Assembly: GCA_907165065.1 (NCBI GenBank)
Contig: OU015541.1
Coordinates: 2,976,001-3,040,000 of the forward strand
Reading direction: 5' to 3'
Source: Caprimulgus europaeus
Taxonomy: Eukaryota; Chordata; Aves; Caprimulgiformes; Caprimulgidae
Length of the DNA: 64,000 nucleotides
Under the pieces are notes generated by a model that saw only the letters and a list, made by a program, of their open reading frames with translations, did not search any database and was not told the origin of the DNA. The position numbers and the translations under genes are program-made. Positions within the stretch are counted from its first letter, which is position 1, and every line of letters starts with the position of its first letter. Of this stretch, positions 27,201 through 37,426 are shown piece after piece.

Positions 27201-30200
27201 TTCTGCTTTTCTTAACCAGTGACGGGGTTTTCTCTTCCATCTGCTCTTCTGCATCAGCTCTGCCTGTTCACACGTGGGGTTTTGCAGACGTTTGCTTGCA
27301 AACAATTAAGGAACATAATTAAACAGCACAGTGCACTGCATGGATAACGTACTCCTTCCAGGCATGTGCTCCTCACACGAGGTTTCATAGGAAAGCCCTC
27401 CTCACTGCGTATGGGCTGGCTGGGGAGAAGAACTCGAGCAGATAATTACTTAGATCTTTCCTTACTACCTGGGGAAGTTGTTTTTTAGTTGATATGATAA
27501 AATAGAGACACTTAAGTTTTCCCAAACCTGCTGGAAATCGTGACAGGAGCTTGCTGGTGAAAAGATAGCATGAAAATATAGTGTGGAAAAATTGGAGGTG
27601 CTGAACTGAAAATGAAGATAGCCTATGCAGATCTAACAGAACAAAGCTGTGTTCCTTGCAAAAAAATTGAAATATTTTCTTCTTGTGGTTAGTGGTTGCA
27701 GCTCTAAACCCTTCCAAAAGGTTGTCCCAGCACCACTGGGATTAAGCTGTTTGTTAATGGACAAATAACGCTCCCGGTGAGCAGCAGCTCTGAACTACAC
27801 AAGAAACATCAGCATTTATCACTTTTCTAAAGTAAAGTCTGCTTTACACCCACTATTTCTTTCATCAGATTAACATGTAAACTTGTGGATTTGGGTTTTT
27901 TTTAATTCCAATTACTGAATTGGTGCTAAAACCAACCTCTATCAGAAAAATCATACTGCTATAAAAGTGCTCTTCACTGTTTCCAGGTTAAAAAAAACCC
28001 TATGTTGGTCTAAGTGTCCATTAACATGACTGTAGGTCTCTCCTGGCATCTGCTAGGCAGGAACTATCAAGGTAGTAATGATCATGTAGATGTTCTTCAT
28101 GTTTGCTGGGGCTTTTGGCAGCTCAAAGTCCTTCAGTGTGCGCTGCCCTACAAGCATGATGCCAATTTTAAGACCCAGAGATCTAATCAGACAGTCAAAA
28201 ATACACATGTCCCTTTTGAATCAGAGCTACAGACCTCGAGTGAGGCTGATGGAGAGAACTCAGCTGCTTTCAGTGCAACCTGCAGTGCCCCAGAAAGCTT
28301 CTCCCCATGGACACACTTCACCCTCCCACCCCATCACTGTGCCAGGGTGAAAATTTCATCGTCTCTGTTGAGACTTGAACTGAGAGGTCAAGTTGGATTG
28401 AATATTGGATTGGATATTCAGAGTGGGTATCAGGAAAAATTTCTACGCTGAAAGGGTTCTCAGGCTTTGGAAGGGGTTGCCCAGGGCAGTGGTGGAGTCC
28501 CCATCCCTGGAGGGATTTAAAAGACGGGTAGATGAGGTGCTCAGAGATCTGGTTCAGTAGTGGACAGGTGTGGTTGGACTGAATGATCTCAAAGGTCTTT
28601 TTCAACCAAACAATTCTATGATTCTATGAAAACCAAGCTAAGTGCCATTGAAAAGCCTGAGCAGAGGAAAACAGGAGAATAATTTCCAGTACTGATCACT
28701 GATATGTCCTCCAATAATCTGTGTCAAGCAGTAGCCCCAGAAGAAGCTGCTGAGCACTATGCCAGATTGCTTCTTGTCCCAGCTGAAGTGGGTGCTCAGG
28801 GCGACGGCGCAGATGGGCACAGTGACACGGGCACAGTACAGCAGGCACGTCCCCAGCAGCAACATTACCGTCCAGACACGGGATTCAGGCCTGTGAAGAT
28901 GAAGAGGAAGATGAGGAAAGGGCAGCTGGAATGGTCTGCCTGGTAGATCCATGCATACCGAGGACTTACAGGTCAGACTGGTTTGGTTGCAAGCCCTAAC
29001 CAGTCTGTCTTGATAAAACAAAGGTCAGTGCAATCCCCCTGTGGCACAGCGTTTCTGACGGAGCGTATCACATCTGGTGACATTCAGGAATGCCACTAAC
29101 TTTCATCCCAAACATGCTTTGACCCCACAGCAGCAAAACAATAGTGTCTGTCCCTAGGCTGCAAGGTGGAACTGGAACGGGCTGCTCGGACATTGTTGAC
29201 TGCAGATCAAGGGAAAGGCAAGGGGGGAACCTGGTGGAAACCTGGTTTGTTTGCTTTTGGGTTGTTTTTTTTTCCTCAAACAAAAGCTTTAGAAACTGTT
29301 CTTTAAAAGATAAGGATAACAAAGGAAAGGTCAGTGCATGAGGTTGGAAGCATTTTGCATGAGACACACCAGCTTGGTGGCAAACATTTGGTATTTGGCA
29401 TTCCTACCCATGCCCTAAGGGAGGTCATGTCTGTGTTTCCCAAAGTAGGAGGGAGATGGAGGAGACAAGACATGATGGGGCTGAAGAGTCCAGGGAGAGG
29501 AATAGGATAATCCAGCCTGGTCTGATAAAAAGTTTAAAATGATATTATTAGACACTGGCCCAGGTTGCCCAAGGAAGTTGTGGCTGCTCCTCCCTGGAAG
29601 TGTTCAAGGCCAGGTTGGATGAGGCTTTGAGCAACCTGGTCTAGTGGAAAGTGTCCCTGCTGATGGCAGGGGGGTTGGAACTGGATGAGCTTTAAGGTCC
29701 CTTCCAACCCAAACCATGTTATGATTCTATGATTATTTATAATACGTTAACAGAACACATTCAGTTTTAGTCCATGAATACTCAGCCCCAAGAAAAGTAC
29801 TCCTGCAGAAGGGGCAGGCTGGAAATACATAAGAAGGTAATTTTCTCCTGCTCCAAGTCACCAACATGTTTCTGGAGCTGAGACCTACATTTTGCTGCAA
29901 CCCTCAGGCCTCAGGTGACCCCTTCTGCCCTCCCACAGCCCCACTAACATCACTCTGGGTCCCCCTTTGCCTGTGAATTATGGAGTTAAAAGCTTAATGA
30001 GAACACCCACTATTTGTATGATTTGTATTTGGTGATTTTTACACCCAGAGGCCAGAGCACAAAGCACTGAGCAAACAGACTCTCTCTGCTCCAAAATGAC
30101 TGTGGAATTCACTGTACTGGGGCATTAACCTCTGTGCTTTCCACCCTACTAAACACATCAACCTTCTGCGGGGGAACCAACCTGGGTCACTTTTTATATT

Positions 30201-32506
30201 GAAATGAGCATTTCTTTCTCTCTCCAGGAATGATGATAAATGGAGGTTAATCCTTCACAACACAAAGCCATTTATAAACGTGTCAAATGGCCCCTCACCG
30301 AGGGAGGCAAAGGAACAATGGGAAGTAAAAGCCGCCGGGCAGCCGTGCCCGCTGGAGGTGAATTTATTGCTGTTTCCTGACCAGGCAGATAAGCAGCTCA
30401 GTGCCAACCTCTGGCAGGAGGAACTGGAAACGTTTCAGCTGGTGCTTTGGAGGTTGGAACCATCGTTACTGTGCACACATAGAAATGTATAAAATCACAC
30501 AGGAACTAGAAAACCTCGTGTATCTTTGCTGGAGGAATAAGTAAGCAAGGGTTGACCTGCCTCAGGCATTTGAACCGGGTGATACACGCTCTCCCAGTCC
30601 CTACTGGTCTTACACCGAGAGGAAGATATGCAGCAACCATATCACAGAATCACAGAATGGTGGCTGAGACAGGGATCTTCTAGAGAGTCCAGCAGAGGCT
30701 ACAAAGATGATGAGGGGCTGGAGCATCTCCTGTATGAGGAGAGGCTGAGAGAGCTGGGACTGTTCAGCCTGGAGAAGAGCAGCCTGAGAGGGGATCTGAT
30801 CAATGGCTATAAATATCTAAAGAGCAGGTGGCAAGAGGATGGGGACAGACTCTTCTCAGTGGTGGCCAGTGATAGGACAAGAAGCACAAGCTGCAGCACA
30901 AGAGGTTCCACTTAAACACGAGGAACTGTGAGGGTGCCAGAGCCCTGGGACAGGCTGCCCAGAGAGGGTGAGGAGTCTCCTTCTCTGGAGATGTTTCAAA
31001 CCCACCTGGATGCAGCCCTGTGTGACCTGCTCGAGGTGACCCTGCTCTGGCAGGGGGGTTGGACTGGATGATCCCAGAGGTCCCTTCCAACCCCACCACT
31101 CTGCAGAGATGTTCTCCCAACAAGGTTCTTCCCCAGCTGATGTTTTGACAAAACTCTGGTGAATTATTTTCTCTTGACTTCTATTCTTTTTCCAAAGCAC
31201 TAAATAAATCTCAGGGTATATTACACAGTCTCAATGCTCTCTTTGATCACTGCTCCAAACTATACATTTATATTCTTCCCCTCTATGTTTAAGTGCATCG
31301 ATAGCCACTTATGCTTAAAAGAAGTGGAGAATATAAAAACAGCTTCAGACTACCACTTGCTCCATAGGTAGCACATCCAGCTGGGAAAATCCACTCAAAC
31401 AATATGAGTGTCAAATGTAATCACTGGCTGCCCACACCCACCTGAAAGCACGGCAAGAACTATTGCTCTGCAAGGACGCTGATGTGCTTGCATCAGAGGA
31501 AAGAGCTTTGTAAATGCATTTTCTCCTAATTATAGTTATCACAGAGGCTGCTGATGAGTCAATGTTCTGCTCCGTGCAAAACAACAACAGCAAAGGTTAC
31601 AGGAGAAACCTCAACCAGCACAAAGGGGAAAAATTCAAACTCTCCTTCAAAAACCAAGGAATAAGGACAAATCAAACAGTAGTTTTTTGTAGGTAACACC
31701 AGGCATTCGAGAAGCATTAACAAATTAAATCTGATGGCTTCCCTGATGAGAGAGGTAAAGATAAGCTGTGCTGGAGATAACCAAACTGAGTCAAACACAT
31801 CTAAACCTAAGGAAGTCACCACCGTTGGTGTCATTGGTGTCATGGGTGTCACCATGCCCATCTCACCAGCCACGCAGACAGACCCAGCATCTCCCCACAA
31901 CCCTGGGCTGGTCCTGGCCAAGCTCTGGCTACATGGGGCTGAAATCTCTGTGAGAAGGGGCAGCCACGTCCAAACCATGGGCAGGTGAATCACCAGAGCT
32001 TGTCTGGAGCCACCTAATTGACTTAATTGGTCCTCACTGCCCAGCCTGAGCTCTCCTGACCTGTCATGCCTCTCTGCTTGCAAGAAGCAGGCACTGCAGG
32101 TGCATCCTCTTCTGCAAGTCACCAAGACCCTCCTTACAGAGCAAAGCAGCCATGCAGCTAGAAGACACTTCCTATGACATAAACCTCCAACCACCACCCA
32201 GACAGACTATCATTACTTTGAGCCCTAATGACTCTTCCTGGGTGGCTTTTTGTAGGTAGCAGCCCTATATTTGAGCAGCCACGTCTGACATCTGTCAGTT
32301 CTCCTCCTCCAAATGCAGCCCTGGGCACTGGGTGGTCACTGCTTTGCTTTGAAACATCTAGTGATTCCCTTGGGACTCATCTCCCACCAACTGAATGGGT
32401 CCCTCACCTCAGGCACAGTGCTTAAAACTGATTTTTAACCCATGATTTTTAAGGGTGCCTGGAAGCCCCAAAGGGGTAAAACCAAGCCAAGCCATCCCGC
32501 AGTAGA

Positions 32507-32538
<32 letters not shown>

Positions 32539-35500
32539 GTGTCTTTATTTGCTGTGTGTTTTCCTGTTGGAGGAATTTCTCCAGTAGATGCCACAGAGCA
32601 AATATTTATTCAACGTTATTTCTCTTGACTTGCCTCCCTCCTTCCCCCCCCCTCTGCAGGTCTCTGTTTGCAGACACTGCAGGTCACTGTTGAAATGGAT
32701 CTGCTGGAGTTCCAGCCATCAATTTGATCACAGTTTAGCCCCCCCTGCAAGGCACAGCTCTGGATCATCAGGTATTTTCAGGTGGTAAGAGAGCTGTGTG
32801 AGACAGCAGGACTATGAACAGTCTGTCCCAGCAACAGCTCTTGGCCAAAAGCCATCTCTGAGGTTTGGGGGTGTTTTCAGTAACTGGAATTGGAAGTGGG
32901 AGAGGAATTGGGAGCTGCAGCTCCTGATGGGCATTGGAGCTGCACCATGGCCAAGGTAGGTGCAGGTATTGGTGGCCAGCCATACTGCTCACCCCCAGGG
33001 CATCTCTATCTCAGTTCCCTTCTCTAAAAAAGAGACTAAAAATAGCTCTGTGGGAGATGCATGGAGGGTACATCAGCTGGAGCCACCTCCGTGCCTCCAC
33101 TGCCCACTCACTCATCCCAGTCACCTGCAGCTGACACTCACCCATCCCTACAAGAACCCCAGAGCAGGGTGGGGACAAGCCCATGTGCTGGTATCGAGCT
33201 TCCAGCCGTGCTGGAGGGCCATCAGTTCCAAACCAAGGGCACCCAGCATCCTGAGCACAGGGCCACCACCCAGGAGAACATCCCCAGCATGGGCAGCCAG
33301 TGCCTGTGGTCCCCCCTGCACATGGTCACCTGCCACACTGCAGCCTGGGGATGTTTCCCTCCTTGTCACCCATTCCCAGCCCCGTGGGACCATCTCCCTT
33401 CAAAAACCTCTTTTCCAGCTTACCTGCCTATGGCTTTAAGTGCCAGTGATCTCCAACACAACCACAGCCTGACTGACGTGGCACAAACACAGCCGTCGTG
33501 TGCCAGGAGATAACACCCAGGTCATCATTTTTAACCCAGTTTGACAGTCTTCTTACTTCACTTTGTTTTTCTCAACAACAATTTCTCCTTCCCTTGATAA
33601 ATCTACCAAGCTTGGCAAGAGAGAGGTGGTTGTGTTTCTCCCCCCCCTTTCCTCAAGTTGATTTTGTCATGCTACAGACTGGCTCCAAGCTAATGATTTG
33701 TCGCTGTCAAAAGCAGCTTTGGGGTTTTGAGAAGGGGTTTGTTTTTTGTTAGGTTTTTTTTTCCCAATCCACCAGCCAACCAGAGCAGCACAGAGGACAC
33801 AGGGCTTTTTTTTATCCTGGGAAAGCTGCTGGTTTCCTGTCCACCTCCTGCACACAAACTCCTTCTGCAGAGCCGCAGATGGTAACAAAGTGGTGTTCAG
33901 CGAGCGTGGCTCTGCGTTTATTCCCTCTCTTCATTTCTTGCTTTCGGCAAAAGCAAAGATGAAATTAGATTTCAGCAGCTCCTATGAGCTGGAAATAGTT
34001 GTTAACTCCAGGTGGAAGCAGTGGGAAAACGTCACAACGAAGCGCACGCGTGCTTTGCACGCTGATCTAGGAGCCTACATGAATCAGCCAGGAATGCAAC
34101 GCGTGTCTTGATGACATTTTCCACCCAAAAAAGTTCTCAGCATGATTAGAACCAGGGTGAGGAACTTGTACAATTAAAAAAAACCACAAACACAACCACT
34201 TAAAAAAAAAAAAAGGGGGTAACTAAAGCTGCCACATTGTGTTGACAAAAGATCAGGGCACAGAACTCAGAAAAACAACGTGACCGTTGGCTCTGGGCAA
34301 AGAGCACGGTCAGGAGACTGGAGACCAGCTTGTGGCCAGTGGTACAGCTCCTTTTATCTCTGGAGCTTAAAGAAATTGCTATAATAATCCCTTGTCTTCA
34401 GGTGTAGCCAGAGGCTGGGAGATGGAGAGTGGTTTCAGGAGTCATTTGCTTCCCAGGACACATTGACTTTTCCATGTTCTATTTCTCTCCTGGAAGCACC
34501 ATCCAAAATGTGATCCCCATGTCTACTGCTGGATCTGCCCGTGGCTTTGGTGCAACCTTCAGCACTAGATTTCTCTTCTCAGCGCTTCAGTTTTGCCCCA
34601 ATTAAACCAGAGATGCTAAAACACATCTACTGCCTGAGGAAACCTGCTTTGGCATGTTAAGATCCCCATTAAAAAGTGCTTTCTAAATGTCCAGACACAC
34701 TGCATAAACACGAGGGCTTTTTTGAGCCCCGAGTGTTGTTCTTGGAAGAGAAGTTGTGTGATAATGGAGCCATTGGAAACCTGCAGAAAAGTTTGGGGGA
34801 GGCAGCCAGAGAGGCAAGGTAAAACGTGGGGTGAGAACAGAGGAGGAGGAAGGAAAAGGCAGCTGAAAAAAGGGAGGACAAAAGAAGAAGCAGCATGAAC
34901 AAAGATGGAAAACTAAAGTTGCCAAGATAACTGTTTATCTCTCCTTGCACTGACGGTGCAGACAGCTCTTGGAAGGCTGCCTGGAGTGTCTTTTGTTGGA
35001 GCATGAAAGGAGAAGCCATGTCACTTCTCCCACTTGAGAACACCTTGCCTCCGTGGCAATAACTCATTACTTGGAAATGGCAAGAGCTGTTTATTTGCAG
35101 GTGTTGTTCAAAAGCTGTTCACCAAATTGACTTTAAACCACCCAATGAGGTATTTTATACAACTTGACCAACCTGCTCACGTGATCTGGTGGATCACCCC
35201 CTCCCCTTTTCTGCTCCCCTCTTCCCATTGCCACCCTCTGCTTACCCTGTTTACTTTAGACCATAAAACCTCCATAAACCTCCTCAAACAAGGGCTGTGC
35301 CCACACATATGGGTCTACAGCAAACAACAGGGAGATGATGTCAGCTTCTGTGAATGACAGCCATATAGACCACAATCTGACGGGAGTTACGGTTATCCTG
35401 CTGCTCCTTCCATTAACTGTATGACTAGCAGCACTTAAGATGGTCAGAATCACCTCAAAATATGACTGTCTTGATCAACAGATTGTCTTCATCAACAGTC

Positions 35501-37135
35501 GCTTTTGTTTTGGAAAGTGTTATTGATGGTCTGCATTTTTCAAAGACATTTGGGAAACTGGAGAGTTCATTCTGACCCAATATATTGAATTTTTTTCTAG
35601 AGGGAAAACATCTAAATGGAAACTTTGCTTCACGAAAATTTGGCGTGGGGTTCTTCCTCTCCCATCACTCCCATTTCACAAAGACTTGGGGAATAAGTGA
35701 GAAAGGGGGAGATAAAGAATATTCCTAAGTGCCTTTGGGGGAAAGAATCTTCACATTTTAAGCAACCCTAGTGCTGAAGGTCTGCTTTTGAGACCTACCC
35801 CCTTCCTCTTTGAGATGAGCATGGGTTTGACTGGCTTTCCATGTCTCTGACTGCAGAAGTCTCCCTCAGGACAGCAGTTTAAAGCCGGCTATCAGGCTGC
35901 TGCCACTGCGGGAGGCAATTGATGATAAACCTCAGCTCAGCCAGCGGCTAATTGCTGCTGGATGGGACAATTCCTCCCCTTGGCTACACGTTCCTGTGCA
36001 TTGGCACCCATGTTACCTGTCCCCCCCTGCCCTTGTGCCAGGGCGAGCTCACCAGGGGGTCACATTGGCCCTGAAGGTGAAGGGGAGCCCACGGGACCAG
36101 CCACCGTGGTGGCAGCCAGACATTTGTTCCTCTTCATGCCAGCGTTAAACCCAACCAAATTTCAGAAGCACAAGGGTGACACGGTGGAGTCCAGGGGCTC
36201 CCAGTTTGGAAAAGCCTCTGACCAACACTTCCAGCTGCCCCATGGCACTTCTGGGTCATCATCTCGGATGGGAGAAGTGGCAGATCCTAAGGGTGAGGTG
36301 CTGGATGACTTTCCCAGGGTGGCAGAGAGGAGCAGCACAGCTCTGACTGTCCCAGCTCCATCCCTGGTTCGGAGCCTCTGCTCCAAACTCCAGAGCCCTG
36401 TTACATGGGATTGGTTTGGGCTTAATAGTATTTTTAAGTATTTTAACTGCTAAACTTGAAGAAGTAGTAGAAGCTGCCCAGCTACTATTCCAGACTTTAT
36501 CTTAATGAATGTCATCAGTACAAACATCTCCACTGGAGCACTTGGAGAAGAACCTCATAGTGGTTTCAACCGCACGTTTAAATAACTGACTACAGGGCCA
36601 GAAAGAAGCTCCAGAGACTTTTTTTTCCCCCATTTCACAGTAATTCTGTATCTTCTCCCTTTCCTTCACCGTCTCTGTTGGATCCCGGTGGGGTGGGACA
36701 GCGGGGGCTGCCCAGGGTGGAGGGATGCGTTCCCCGGTACCGTCCAGAGGGCAGCACCGGGGCTGGGGAGCGGAGGGTCTCGGACTGGTGACATCCCGGC
36801 TGCTGTCCCCACGGGGAGCACCGAGCACCTCCCGAAACCGCCTCTGCAGGAGCTGTTCGGGCTGCCGGACCCCGTCCATCCGGGAGCGGTTCGGGACGCC
36901 GGACCCCTCCATCCCGAAGCAGCAGCCGGAGGTGGGTGCGGGTGATCCCGGGGCCGGGAGGGGACCGACCGGGGGATGCCGGGGTGGGGGTTCCCGGAGG
37001 AGGGGAGCAGCTTTCCGGGGAGCGGGTCCAGCCTTACCTGGACCAGTACGGGTCCCCGCCGCCATCCCGCCTCATGCCGTCGCGCTGCTCGGCACTGCAC
37101 ACCGGCCCATCCCGGCCGCCGCGCCCCGCGGCCAT
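18106..37135 (-). CDS. SLC17A9: SLC17A9, vesicular nucleotide transporter (complete, 13 exons)
   Basis: SLC17A9 (VNUT) is a major-facilitator-superfamily carrier that loads ATP and other nucleotides into secretory vesicles and lysosomes, using the membrane potential set up by the vacuolar ATPase. Thirteen coding exons on the minus strand join in phase to a stop at 18106-18108: 37038-37135 (or 37075), 28693-28890, 26718-26857, 25951-26050, 24896-25026, 23987-24083, 23022-23118, 20718-20805, 20366-20400, 19704-19819, 18988-19043, 18596-18625 and 18106-18269. The product is 429 residues from the inner ATG (449 from the outer), against about 430-436 in human. Residues 73-84 (GGHISDQIGGEK) are MFS motif A and [14 protein letters not shown] is its second-half counterpart. 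About 12 hydrophobic segments are visible. I see no frameshift or premature stop. Identification comes from recognising the family sequence along its whole length. Confidence 0.96.
18283..18502 (-). mobile_element. CR1 LINE fragment (minus)
   Basis: Read on the minus strand, it ends in the CR1 3' tail GATTCTGTGATTC and carries the typical 'CCCATCCCTGGAGGGATTGAAG' type body. It lies in the last intron of SLC17A9 in the same orientation as the gene, and its tail abuts the exon 13 acceptor. Confidence 0.92.
18596..18625 (-). CDS. SLC17A9: SLC17A9 coding exon 12 (30-bp microexon)
   Basis: A 30-bp exon encoding VGNTGGALL between codons split with exons 11 and 13. The acceptor is TTTTCTTTACAG and the donor GTAAAG. 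Being a multiple of 3, it could be skipped without a frameshift, removing 10 residues from a membrane helix. Confidence 0.92.
   Translation of the reverse strand: MLGIQVEPS
18988..19043 (-). CDS. SLC17A9: SLC17A9 coding exon 11
   Basis: It encodes [19 protein letters not shown], the strongly conserved helix of the SLC17 family (VNxxDLAP..AG..FG). The acceptor is CTCTCTCACTAG and the donor GTAAGG. Confidence 0.95.
19180..19354 (+). mobile_element. CR1 LINE fragment (plus)
   Basis: A 3' end of CR1 running from GGGACAGGCTGCCCAGAGAGG through GGTTGGACTGGATGATCTCC to CATTCTGTGATTCTGTGA. It is 5'-truncated, as usual for CR1, and lies in intron 10 of SLC17A9 antisense to the gene. Confidence 0.95.
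19704..19819 (-). CDS. SLC17A9: SLC17A9 coding exon 10
   Basis: It encodes residues 309-346, two membrane segments from [14 protein letters not shown] to [14 protein letters not shown]. The acceptor is CTTTCTTCCAG and the donor GTAACG. Confidence 0.95.
20366..20400 (-). CDS. SLC17A9: SLC17A9 coding exon 9 (35-bp microexon)
   Basis: It encodes [11 protein letters not shown], the basic cytoplasmic loop following the second MFS motif A. The acceptor is CTCTTCCAG and the donor GTAAGA. Phase joins exactly with exons 8 and 10. Confidence 0.94.
20718..20805 (-). CDS. SLC17A9: SLC17A9 coding exon 8
   Basis: It encodes [20 protein letters not shown] and on to SDHLINQ: a membrane helix followed by the start of the second motif A. 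The acceptor is GCTTCCTTTCAG and the donor GTAAGA. Confidence 0.96.
22363..22492 (-). mobile_element. CR1 LINE fragment (minus)
   Basis: Read on the minus strand it runs from GGTTGGATGAGGCTTTGAGCA through AGGTCCCTTCCAACCCAACC to degenerate TTTATGTTTCTATGATT octamers. It lies in intron 7 of SLC17A9. Confidence 0.92.
23022..23118 (-). CDS. SLC17A9: SLC17A9 coding exon 7
   Basis: It encodes residues 236-267, including [20 protein letters not shown] and [12 protein letters not shown]: a membrane helix and the PTFF motif common in SLC17 members. The acceptor is TATTTTCAG and the donor GTAAGT. Confidence 0.96.
23987..24083 (-). CDS. SLC17A9: SLC17A9 coding exon 6
   Basis: It encodes the central cytoplasmic loop, residues 204-234 (ending [14 protein letters not shown]). 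The acceptor is TTCCCTGCAG and the donor GTAGGC. The Trp codon spans the next junction. Confidence 0.94.
24896..25026 (-). CDS. SLC17A9: SLC17A9 coding exon 5
   Basis: It encodes residues 160-202, two helices around [17 protein letters not shown] and ending KYLLSEK, both recognisable in vertebrate SLC17A9. The acceptor is TCCCTTGCAG and the donor GTGAGT. Confidence 0.96.
25298..25419 (+). mobile_element. CR1 LINE fragment (plus)
   Basis: A diverged CR1 3' end with GATGGACTGGATGATCTTAGAGG and a tail of AATGATTCTGTGAGTCTGTGA. It lies in intron 4 of SLC17A9. Confidence 0.9.
25951..26050 (-). CDS. SLC17A9: SLC17A9 coding exon 4
   Basis: It encodes [14 protein letters not shown] then [19 protein letters not shown], residues 127-158. 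The exon covers the conserved SLC17 loop with the ERA and GSQ residues. The acceptor is TTGCTCGCAG and the donor GTAAGT. Confidence 0.96.
26718..26857 (-). CDS. SLC17A9: SLC17A9 coding exon 3
   Basis: It encodes [19 protein letters not shown] and on to FLMGLLQG (residues 80-125): the end of the first MFS motif A and two helices. The acceptor is TTTTCTGTCTTCCAG and the donor GTGAGA. Confidence 0.96.
28383..28629 (+). mobile_element. CR1 LINE fragment (plus)
   Basis: Contains AGGAAAAATTTCTACGCTGAA, GGGCAGTGGTGGAGTCCCCAT, GGTTGGACTGAATGATCTC and a tail of ATTCTATGATTCTATGA. It ends 64 bp from the exon 2 donor of SLC17A9 and is antisense to the gene. Confidence 0.95.
28693..28890 (-). CDS. SLC17A9: SLC17A9 coding exon 2
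   Basis: It encodes residues 14-78, including [20 protein letters not shown] and [20 protein letters not shown]: the first two helices and the start of motif A. The acceptor is CTTCATCTTCACAG and the donor GTACTG. Confidence 0.96.
29520..29733 (+). mobile_element. CR1 LINE fragment (plus)
   Basis: Contains AGACACTGGCCCAGGTTGCCC, AAGGCCAGGTTGGATGAGGC and a tail ending ATGATTCTATGATT. It belongs to the same sequence type as the copy at 22,363. The 5' limit is approximate. Confidence 0.93.
30210..30400. promoter_or_regulatory. Candidate intronic regulatory element
   Basis: Non-repetitive sequence in SLC17A9 intron 1 with AATGATGATAAATGG, GGTTAATCC (OTX/CRX-type TAATCC core), CCATTTATAAACG, AACAATGGG (SOX-like) and CAGATAAGCAG (GATA-like). 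Sites are packed within 200 bp. The call rests on motif texture only. Confidence 0.25.
30641..30662 (-). mobile_element. CR1 3' tail remnant (minus)
   Basis: ATCACAGAATCACAGAATGG is the reverse complement of a CR1 terminal octamer tail, only about 20 bp long. A plus-oriented CR1 begins 20 bp to the right. I see no matching remainder of a minus-strand CR1 beyond it. Confidence 0.7.
30681..31104 (+). mobile_element. CR1 LINE fragment (plus), longest in window
   Basis: About 420 bp of CR1 3' end, including GATGATGAGGGGCTGGAGCA, GGAGAGGCTGAGAGAGCTGG, TTCAGCCTGGAGAAGAG, GGACAGGCTGCCCAGAGAGG and GGTTGGACTGGATGATCCC. The terminal octamers are degraded. It lies in intron 1 of SLC17A9, antisense to the gene. 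Confidence 0.96.
32506..32534. repeat. CAG/CTG trinucleotide repeat
   Basis: A perfect run of about nine GCA/CAG units in intron 1 of SLC17A9. Such runs are length-polymorphic. It is not in a recognisable exon. Confidence 0.92.
33840..34120. promoter_or_regulatory. Candidate intronic regulatory element
   Basis: Non-repetitive block in SLC17A9 intron 1 with GCAGATGGTAACAAAG (E-box plus SOX/TCF-like), GTTGTTAACTCC, AAACGTCACAACG (CRE half-site), GCGCACGCGTGC and GCATTCCTGGCTGATTC on the reverse strand. CpGs cluster at 34,035-34,060. No coding or splice signal was found. Confidence 0.25.
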
Positions 37136-37350
37136 GCGGGCAGCGCCTTCCGCCTCCACCGCCTCACATCACGGCGGCCGCCGGTTCCCTCCCTCCCCCC
37201 GCCGAGCCCCAGCCACGTGTCAGCGCCTCCCGCCGCCTCCCACCGCCCCGTTCCGGGAAGTCCAGCCGCCCGCACGGTGCCCGGTGCCGGGGCAGCCTCG
37301 AACCAGCGGCACCCGGAGGGTGCAGGGGCGGGGAGGGCGCCCGGGGCTCG
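36660..37350. promoter_or_regulatory. SLC17A9: SLC17A9 CpG-island promoter
   Basis: The stretch is GC-rich and CpG-dense and covers SLC17A9 exon 1 and the start of intron 1. It has a CACGTG E-box at 37214-37219 and no TATA box, so several start sites are likely. Long open frames on both strands here are composition artefacts. A G-run-rich segment at about 36,930-37,015 on the plus strand could form G-quadruplexes in the first intron. Confidence 0.8.
37038..37135 (-). CDS. SLC17A9: SLC17A9 coding exon 1
   Basis: The exon ends in TGGTCCAG|GTAAGG, a near-ideal donor, encoding [11 protein letters not shown] and the first two bases of Arg. This resembles the human N-terminal end RRDMAGDTQWSR. The inner ATG (37073-37075) gives MRRDGGG. 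An in-frame ATG at 37133-37135 with no intervening stop adds 20 residues ([10 protein letters not shown]...). Human has similar alternative starts. I give the longer span because it lies in the better Kozak-like context (GCATGG). Confidence 0.82.
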
Positions 37351-37426
37351 TTTTCTCCATCCATCGCCCACAAACTCGTGGGGTTTTTTCTCTTGTCCTT
37401 TTTCTCTTGTTCCTTTTGAAGAAAAC

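Larger units (their letters stand above)
28891..37037 (-). other. SLC17A9: SLC17A9 intron 1 (8.1 kb)
   Basis: This is the longest intron of the gene, from the exon 1 donor CAG|GTAAGG to the exon 2 acceptor. It holds two long CR1 fragments, a CAG trinucleotide repeat, and three blocks (about 30.2-30.4, 33.84-34.12 and 35.87-35.96 kb) whose complexity suggests regulatory elements. I found no additional coding exon in it. Confidence 0.85.

Noticed and set aside
31559..32197. 212-codon minus-strand open frame in SLC17A9 intron 1
   Set aside because: Low-complexity, no recognisable domain, no splice or promoter context; consistent with chance in intron sequence.
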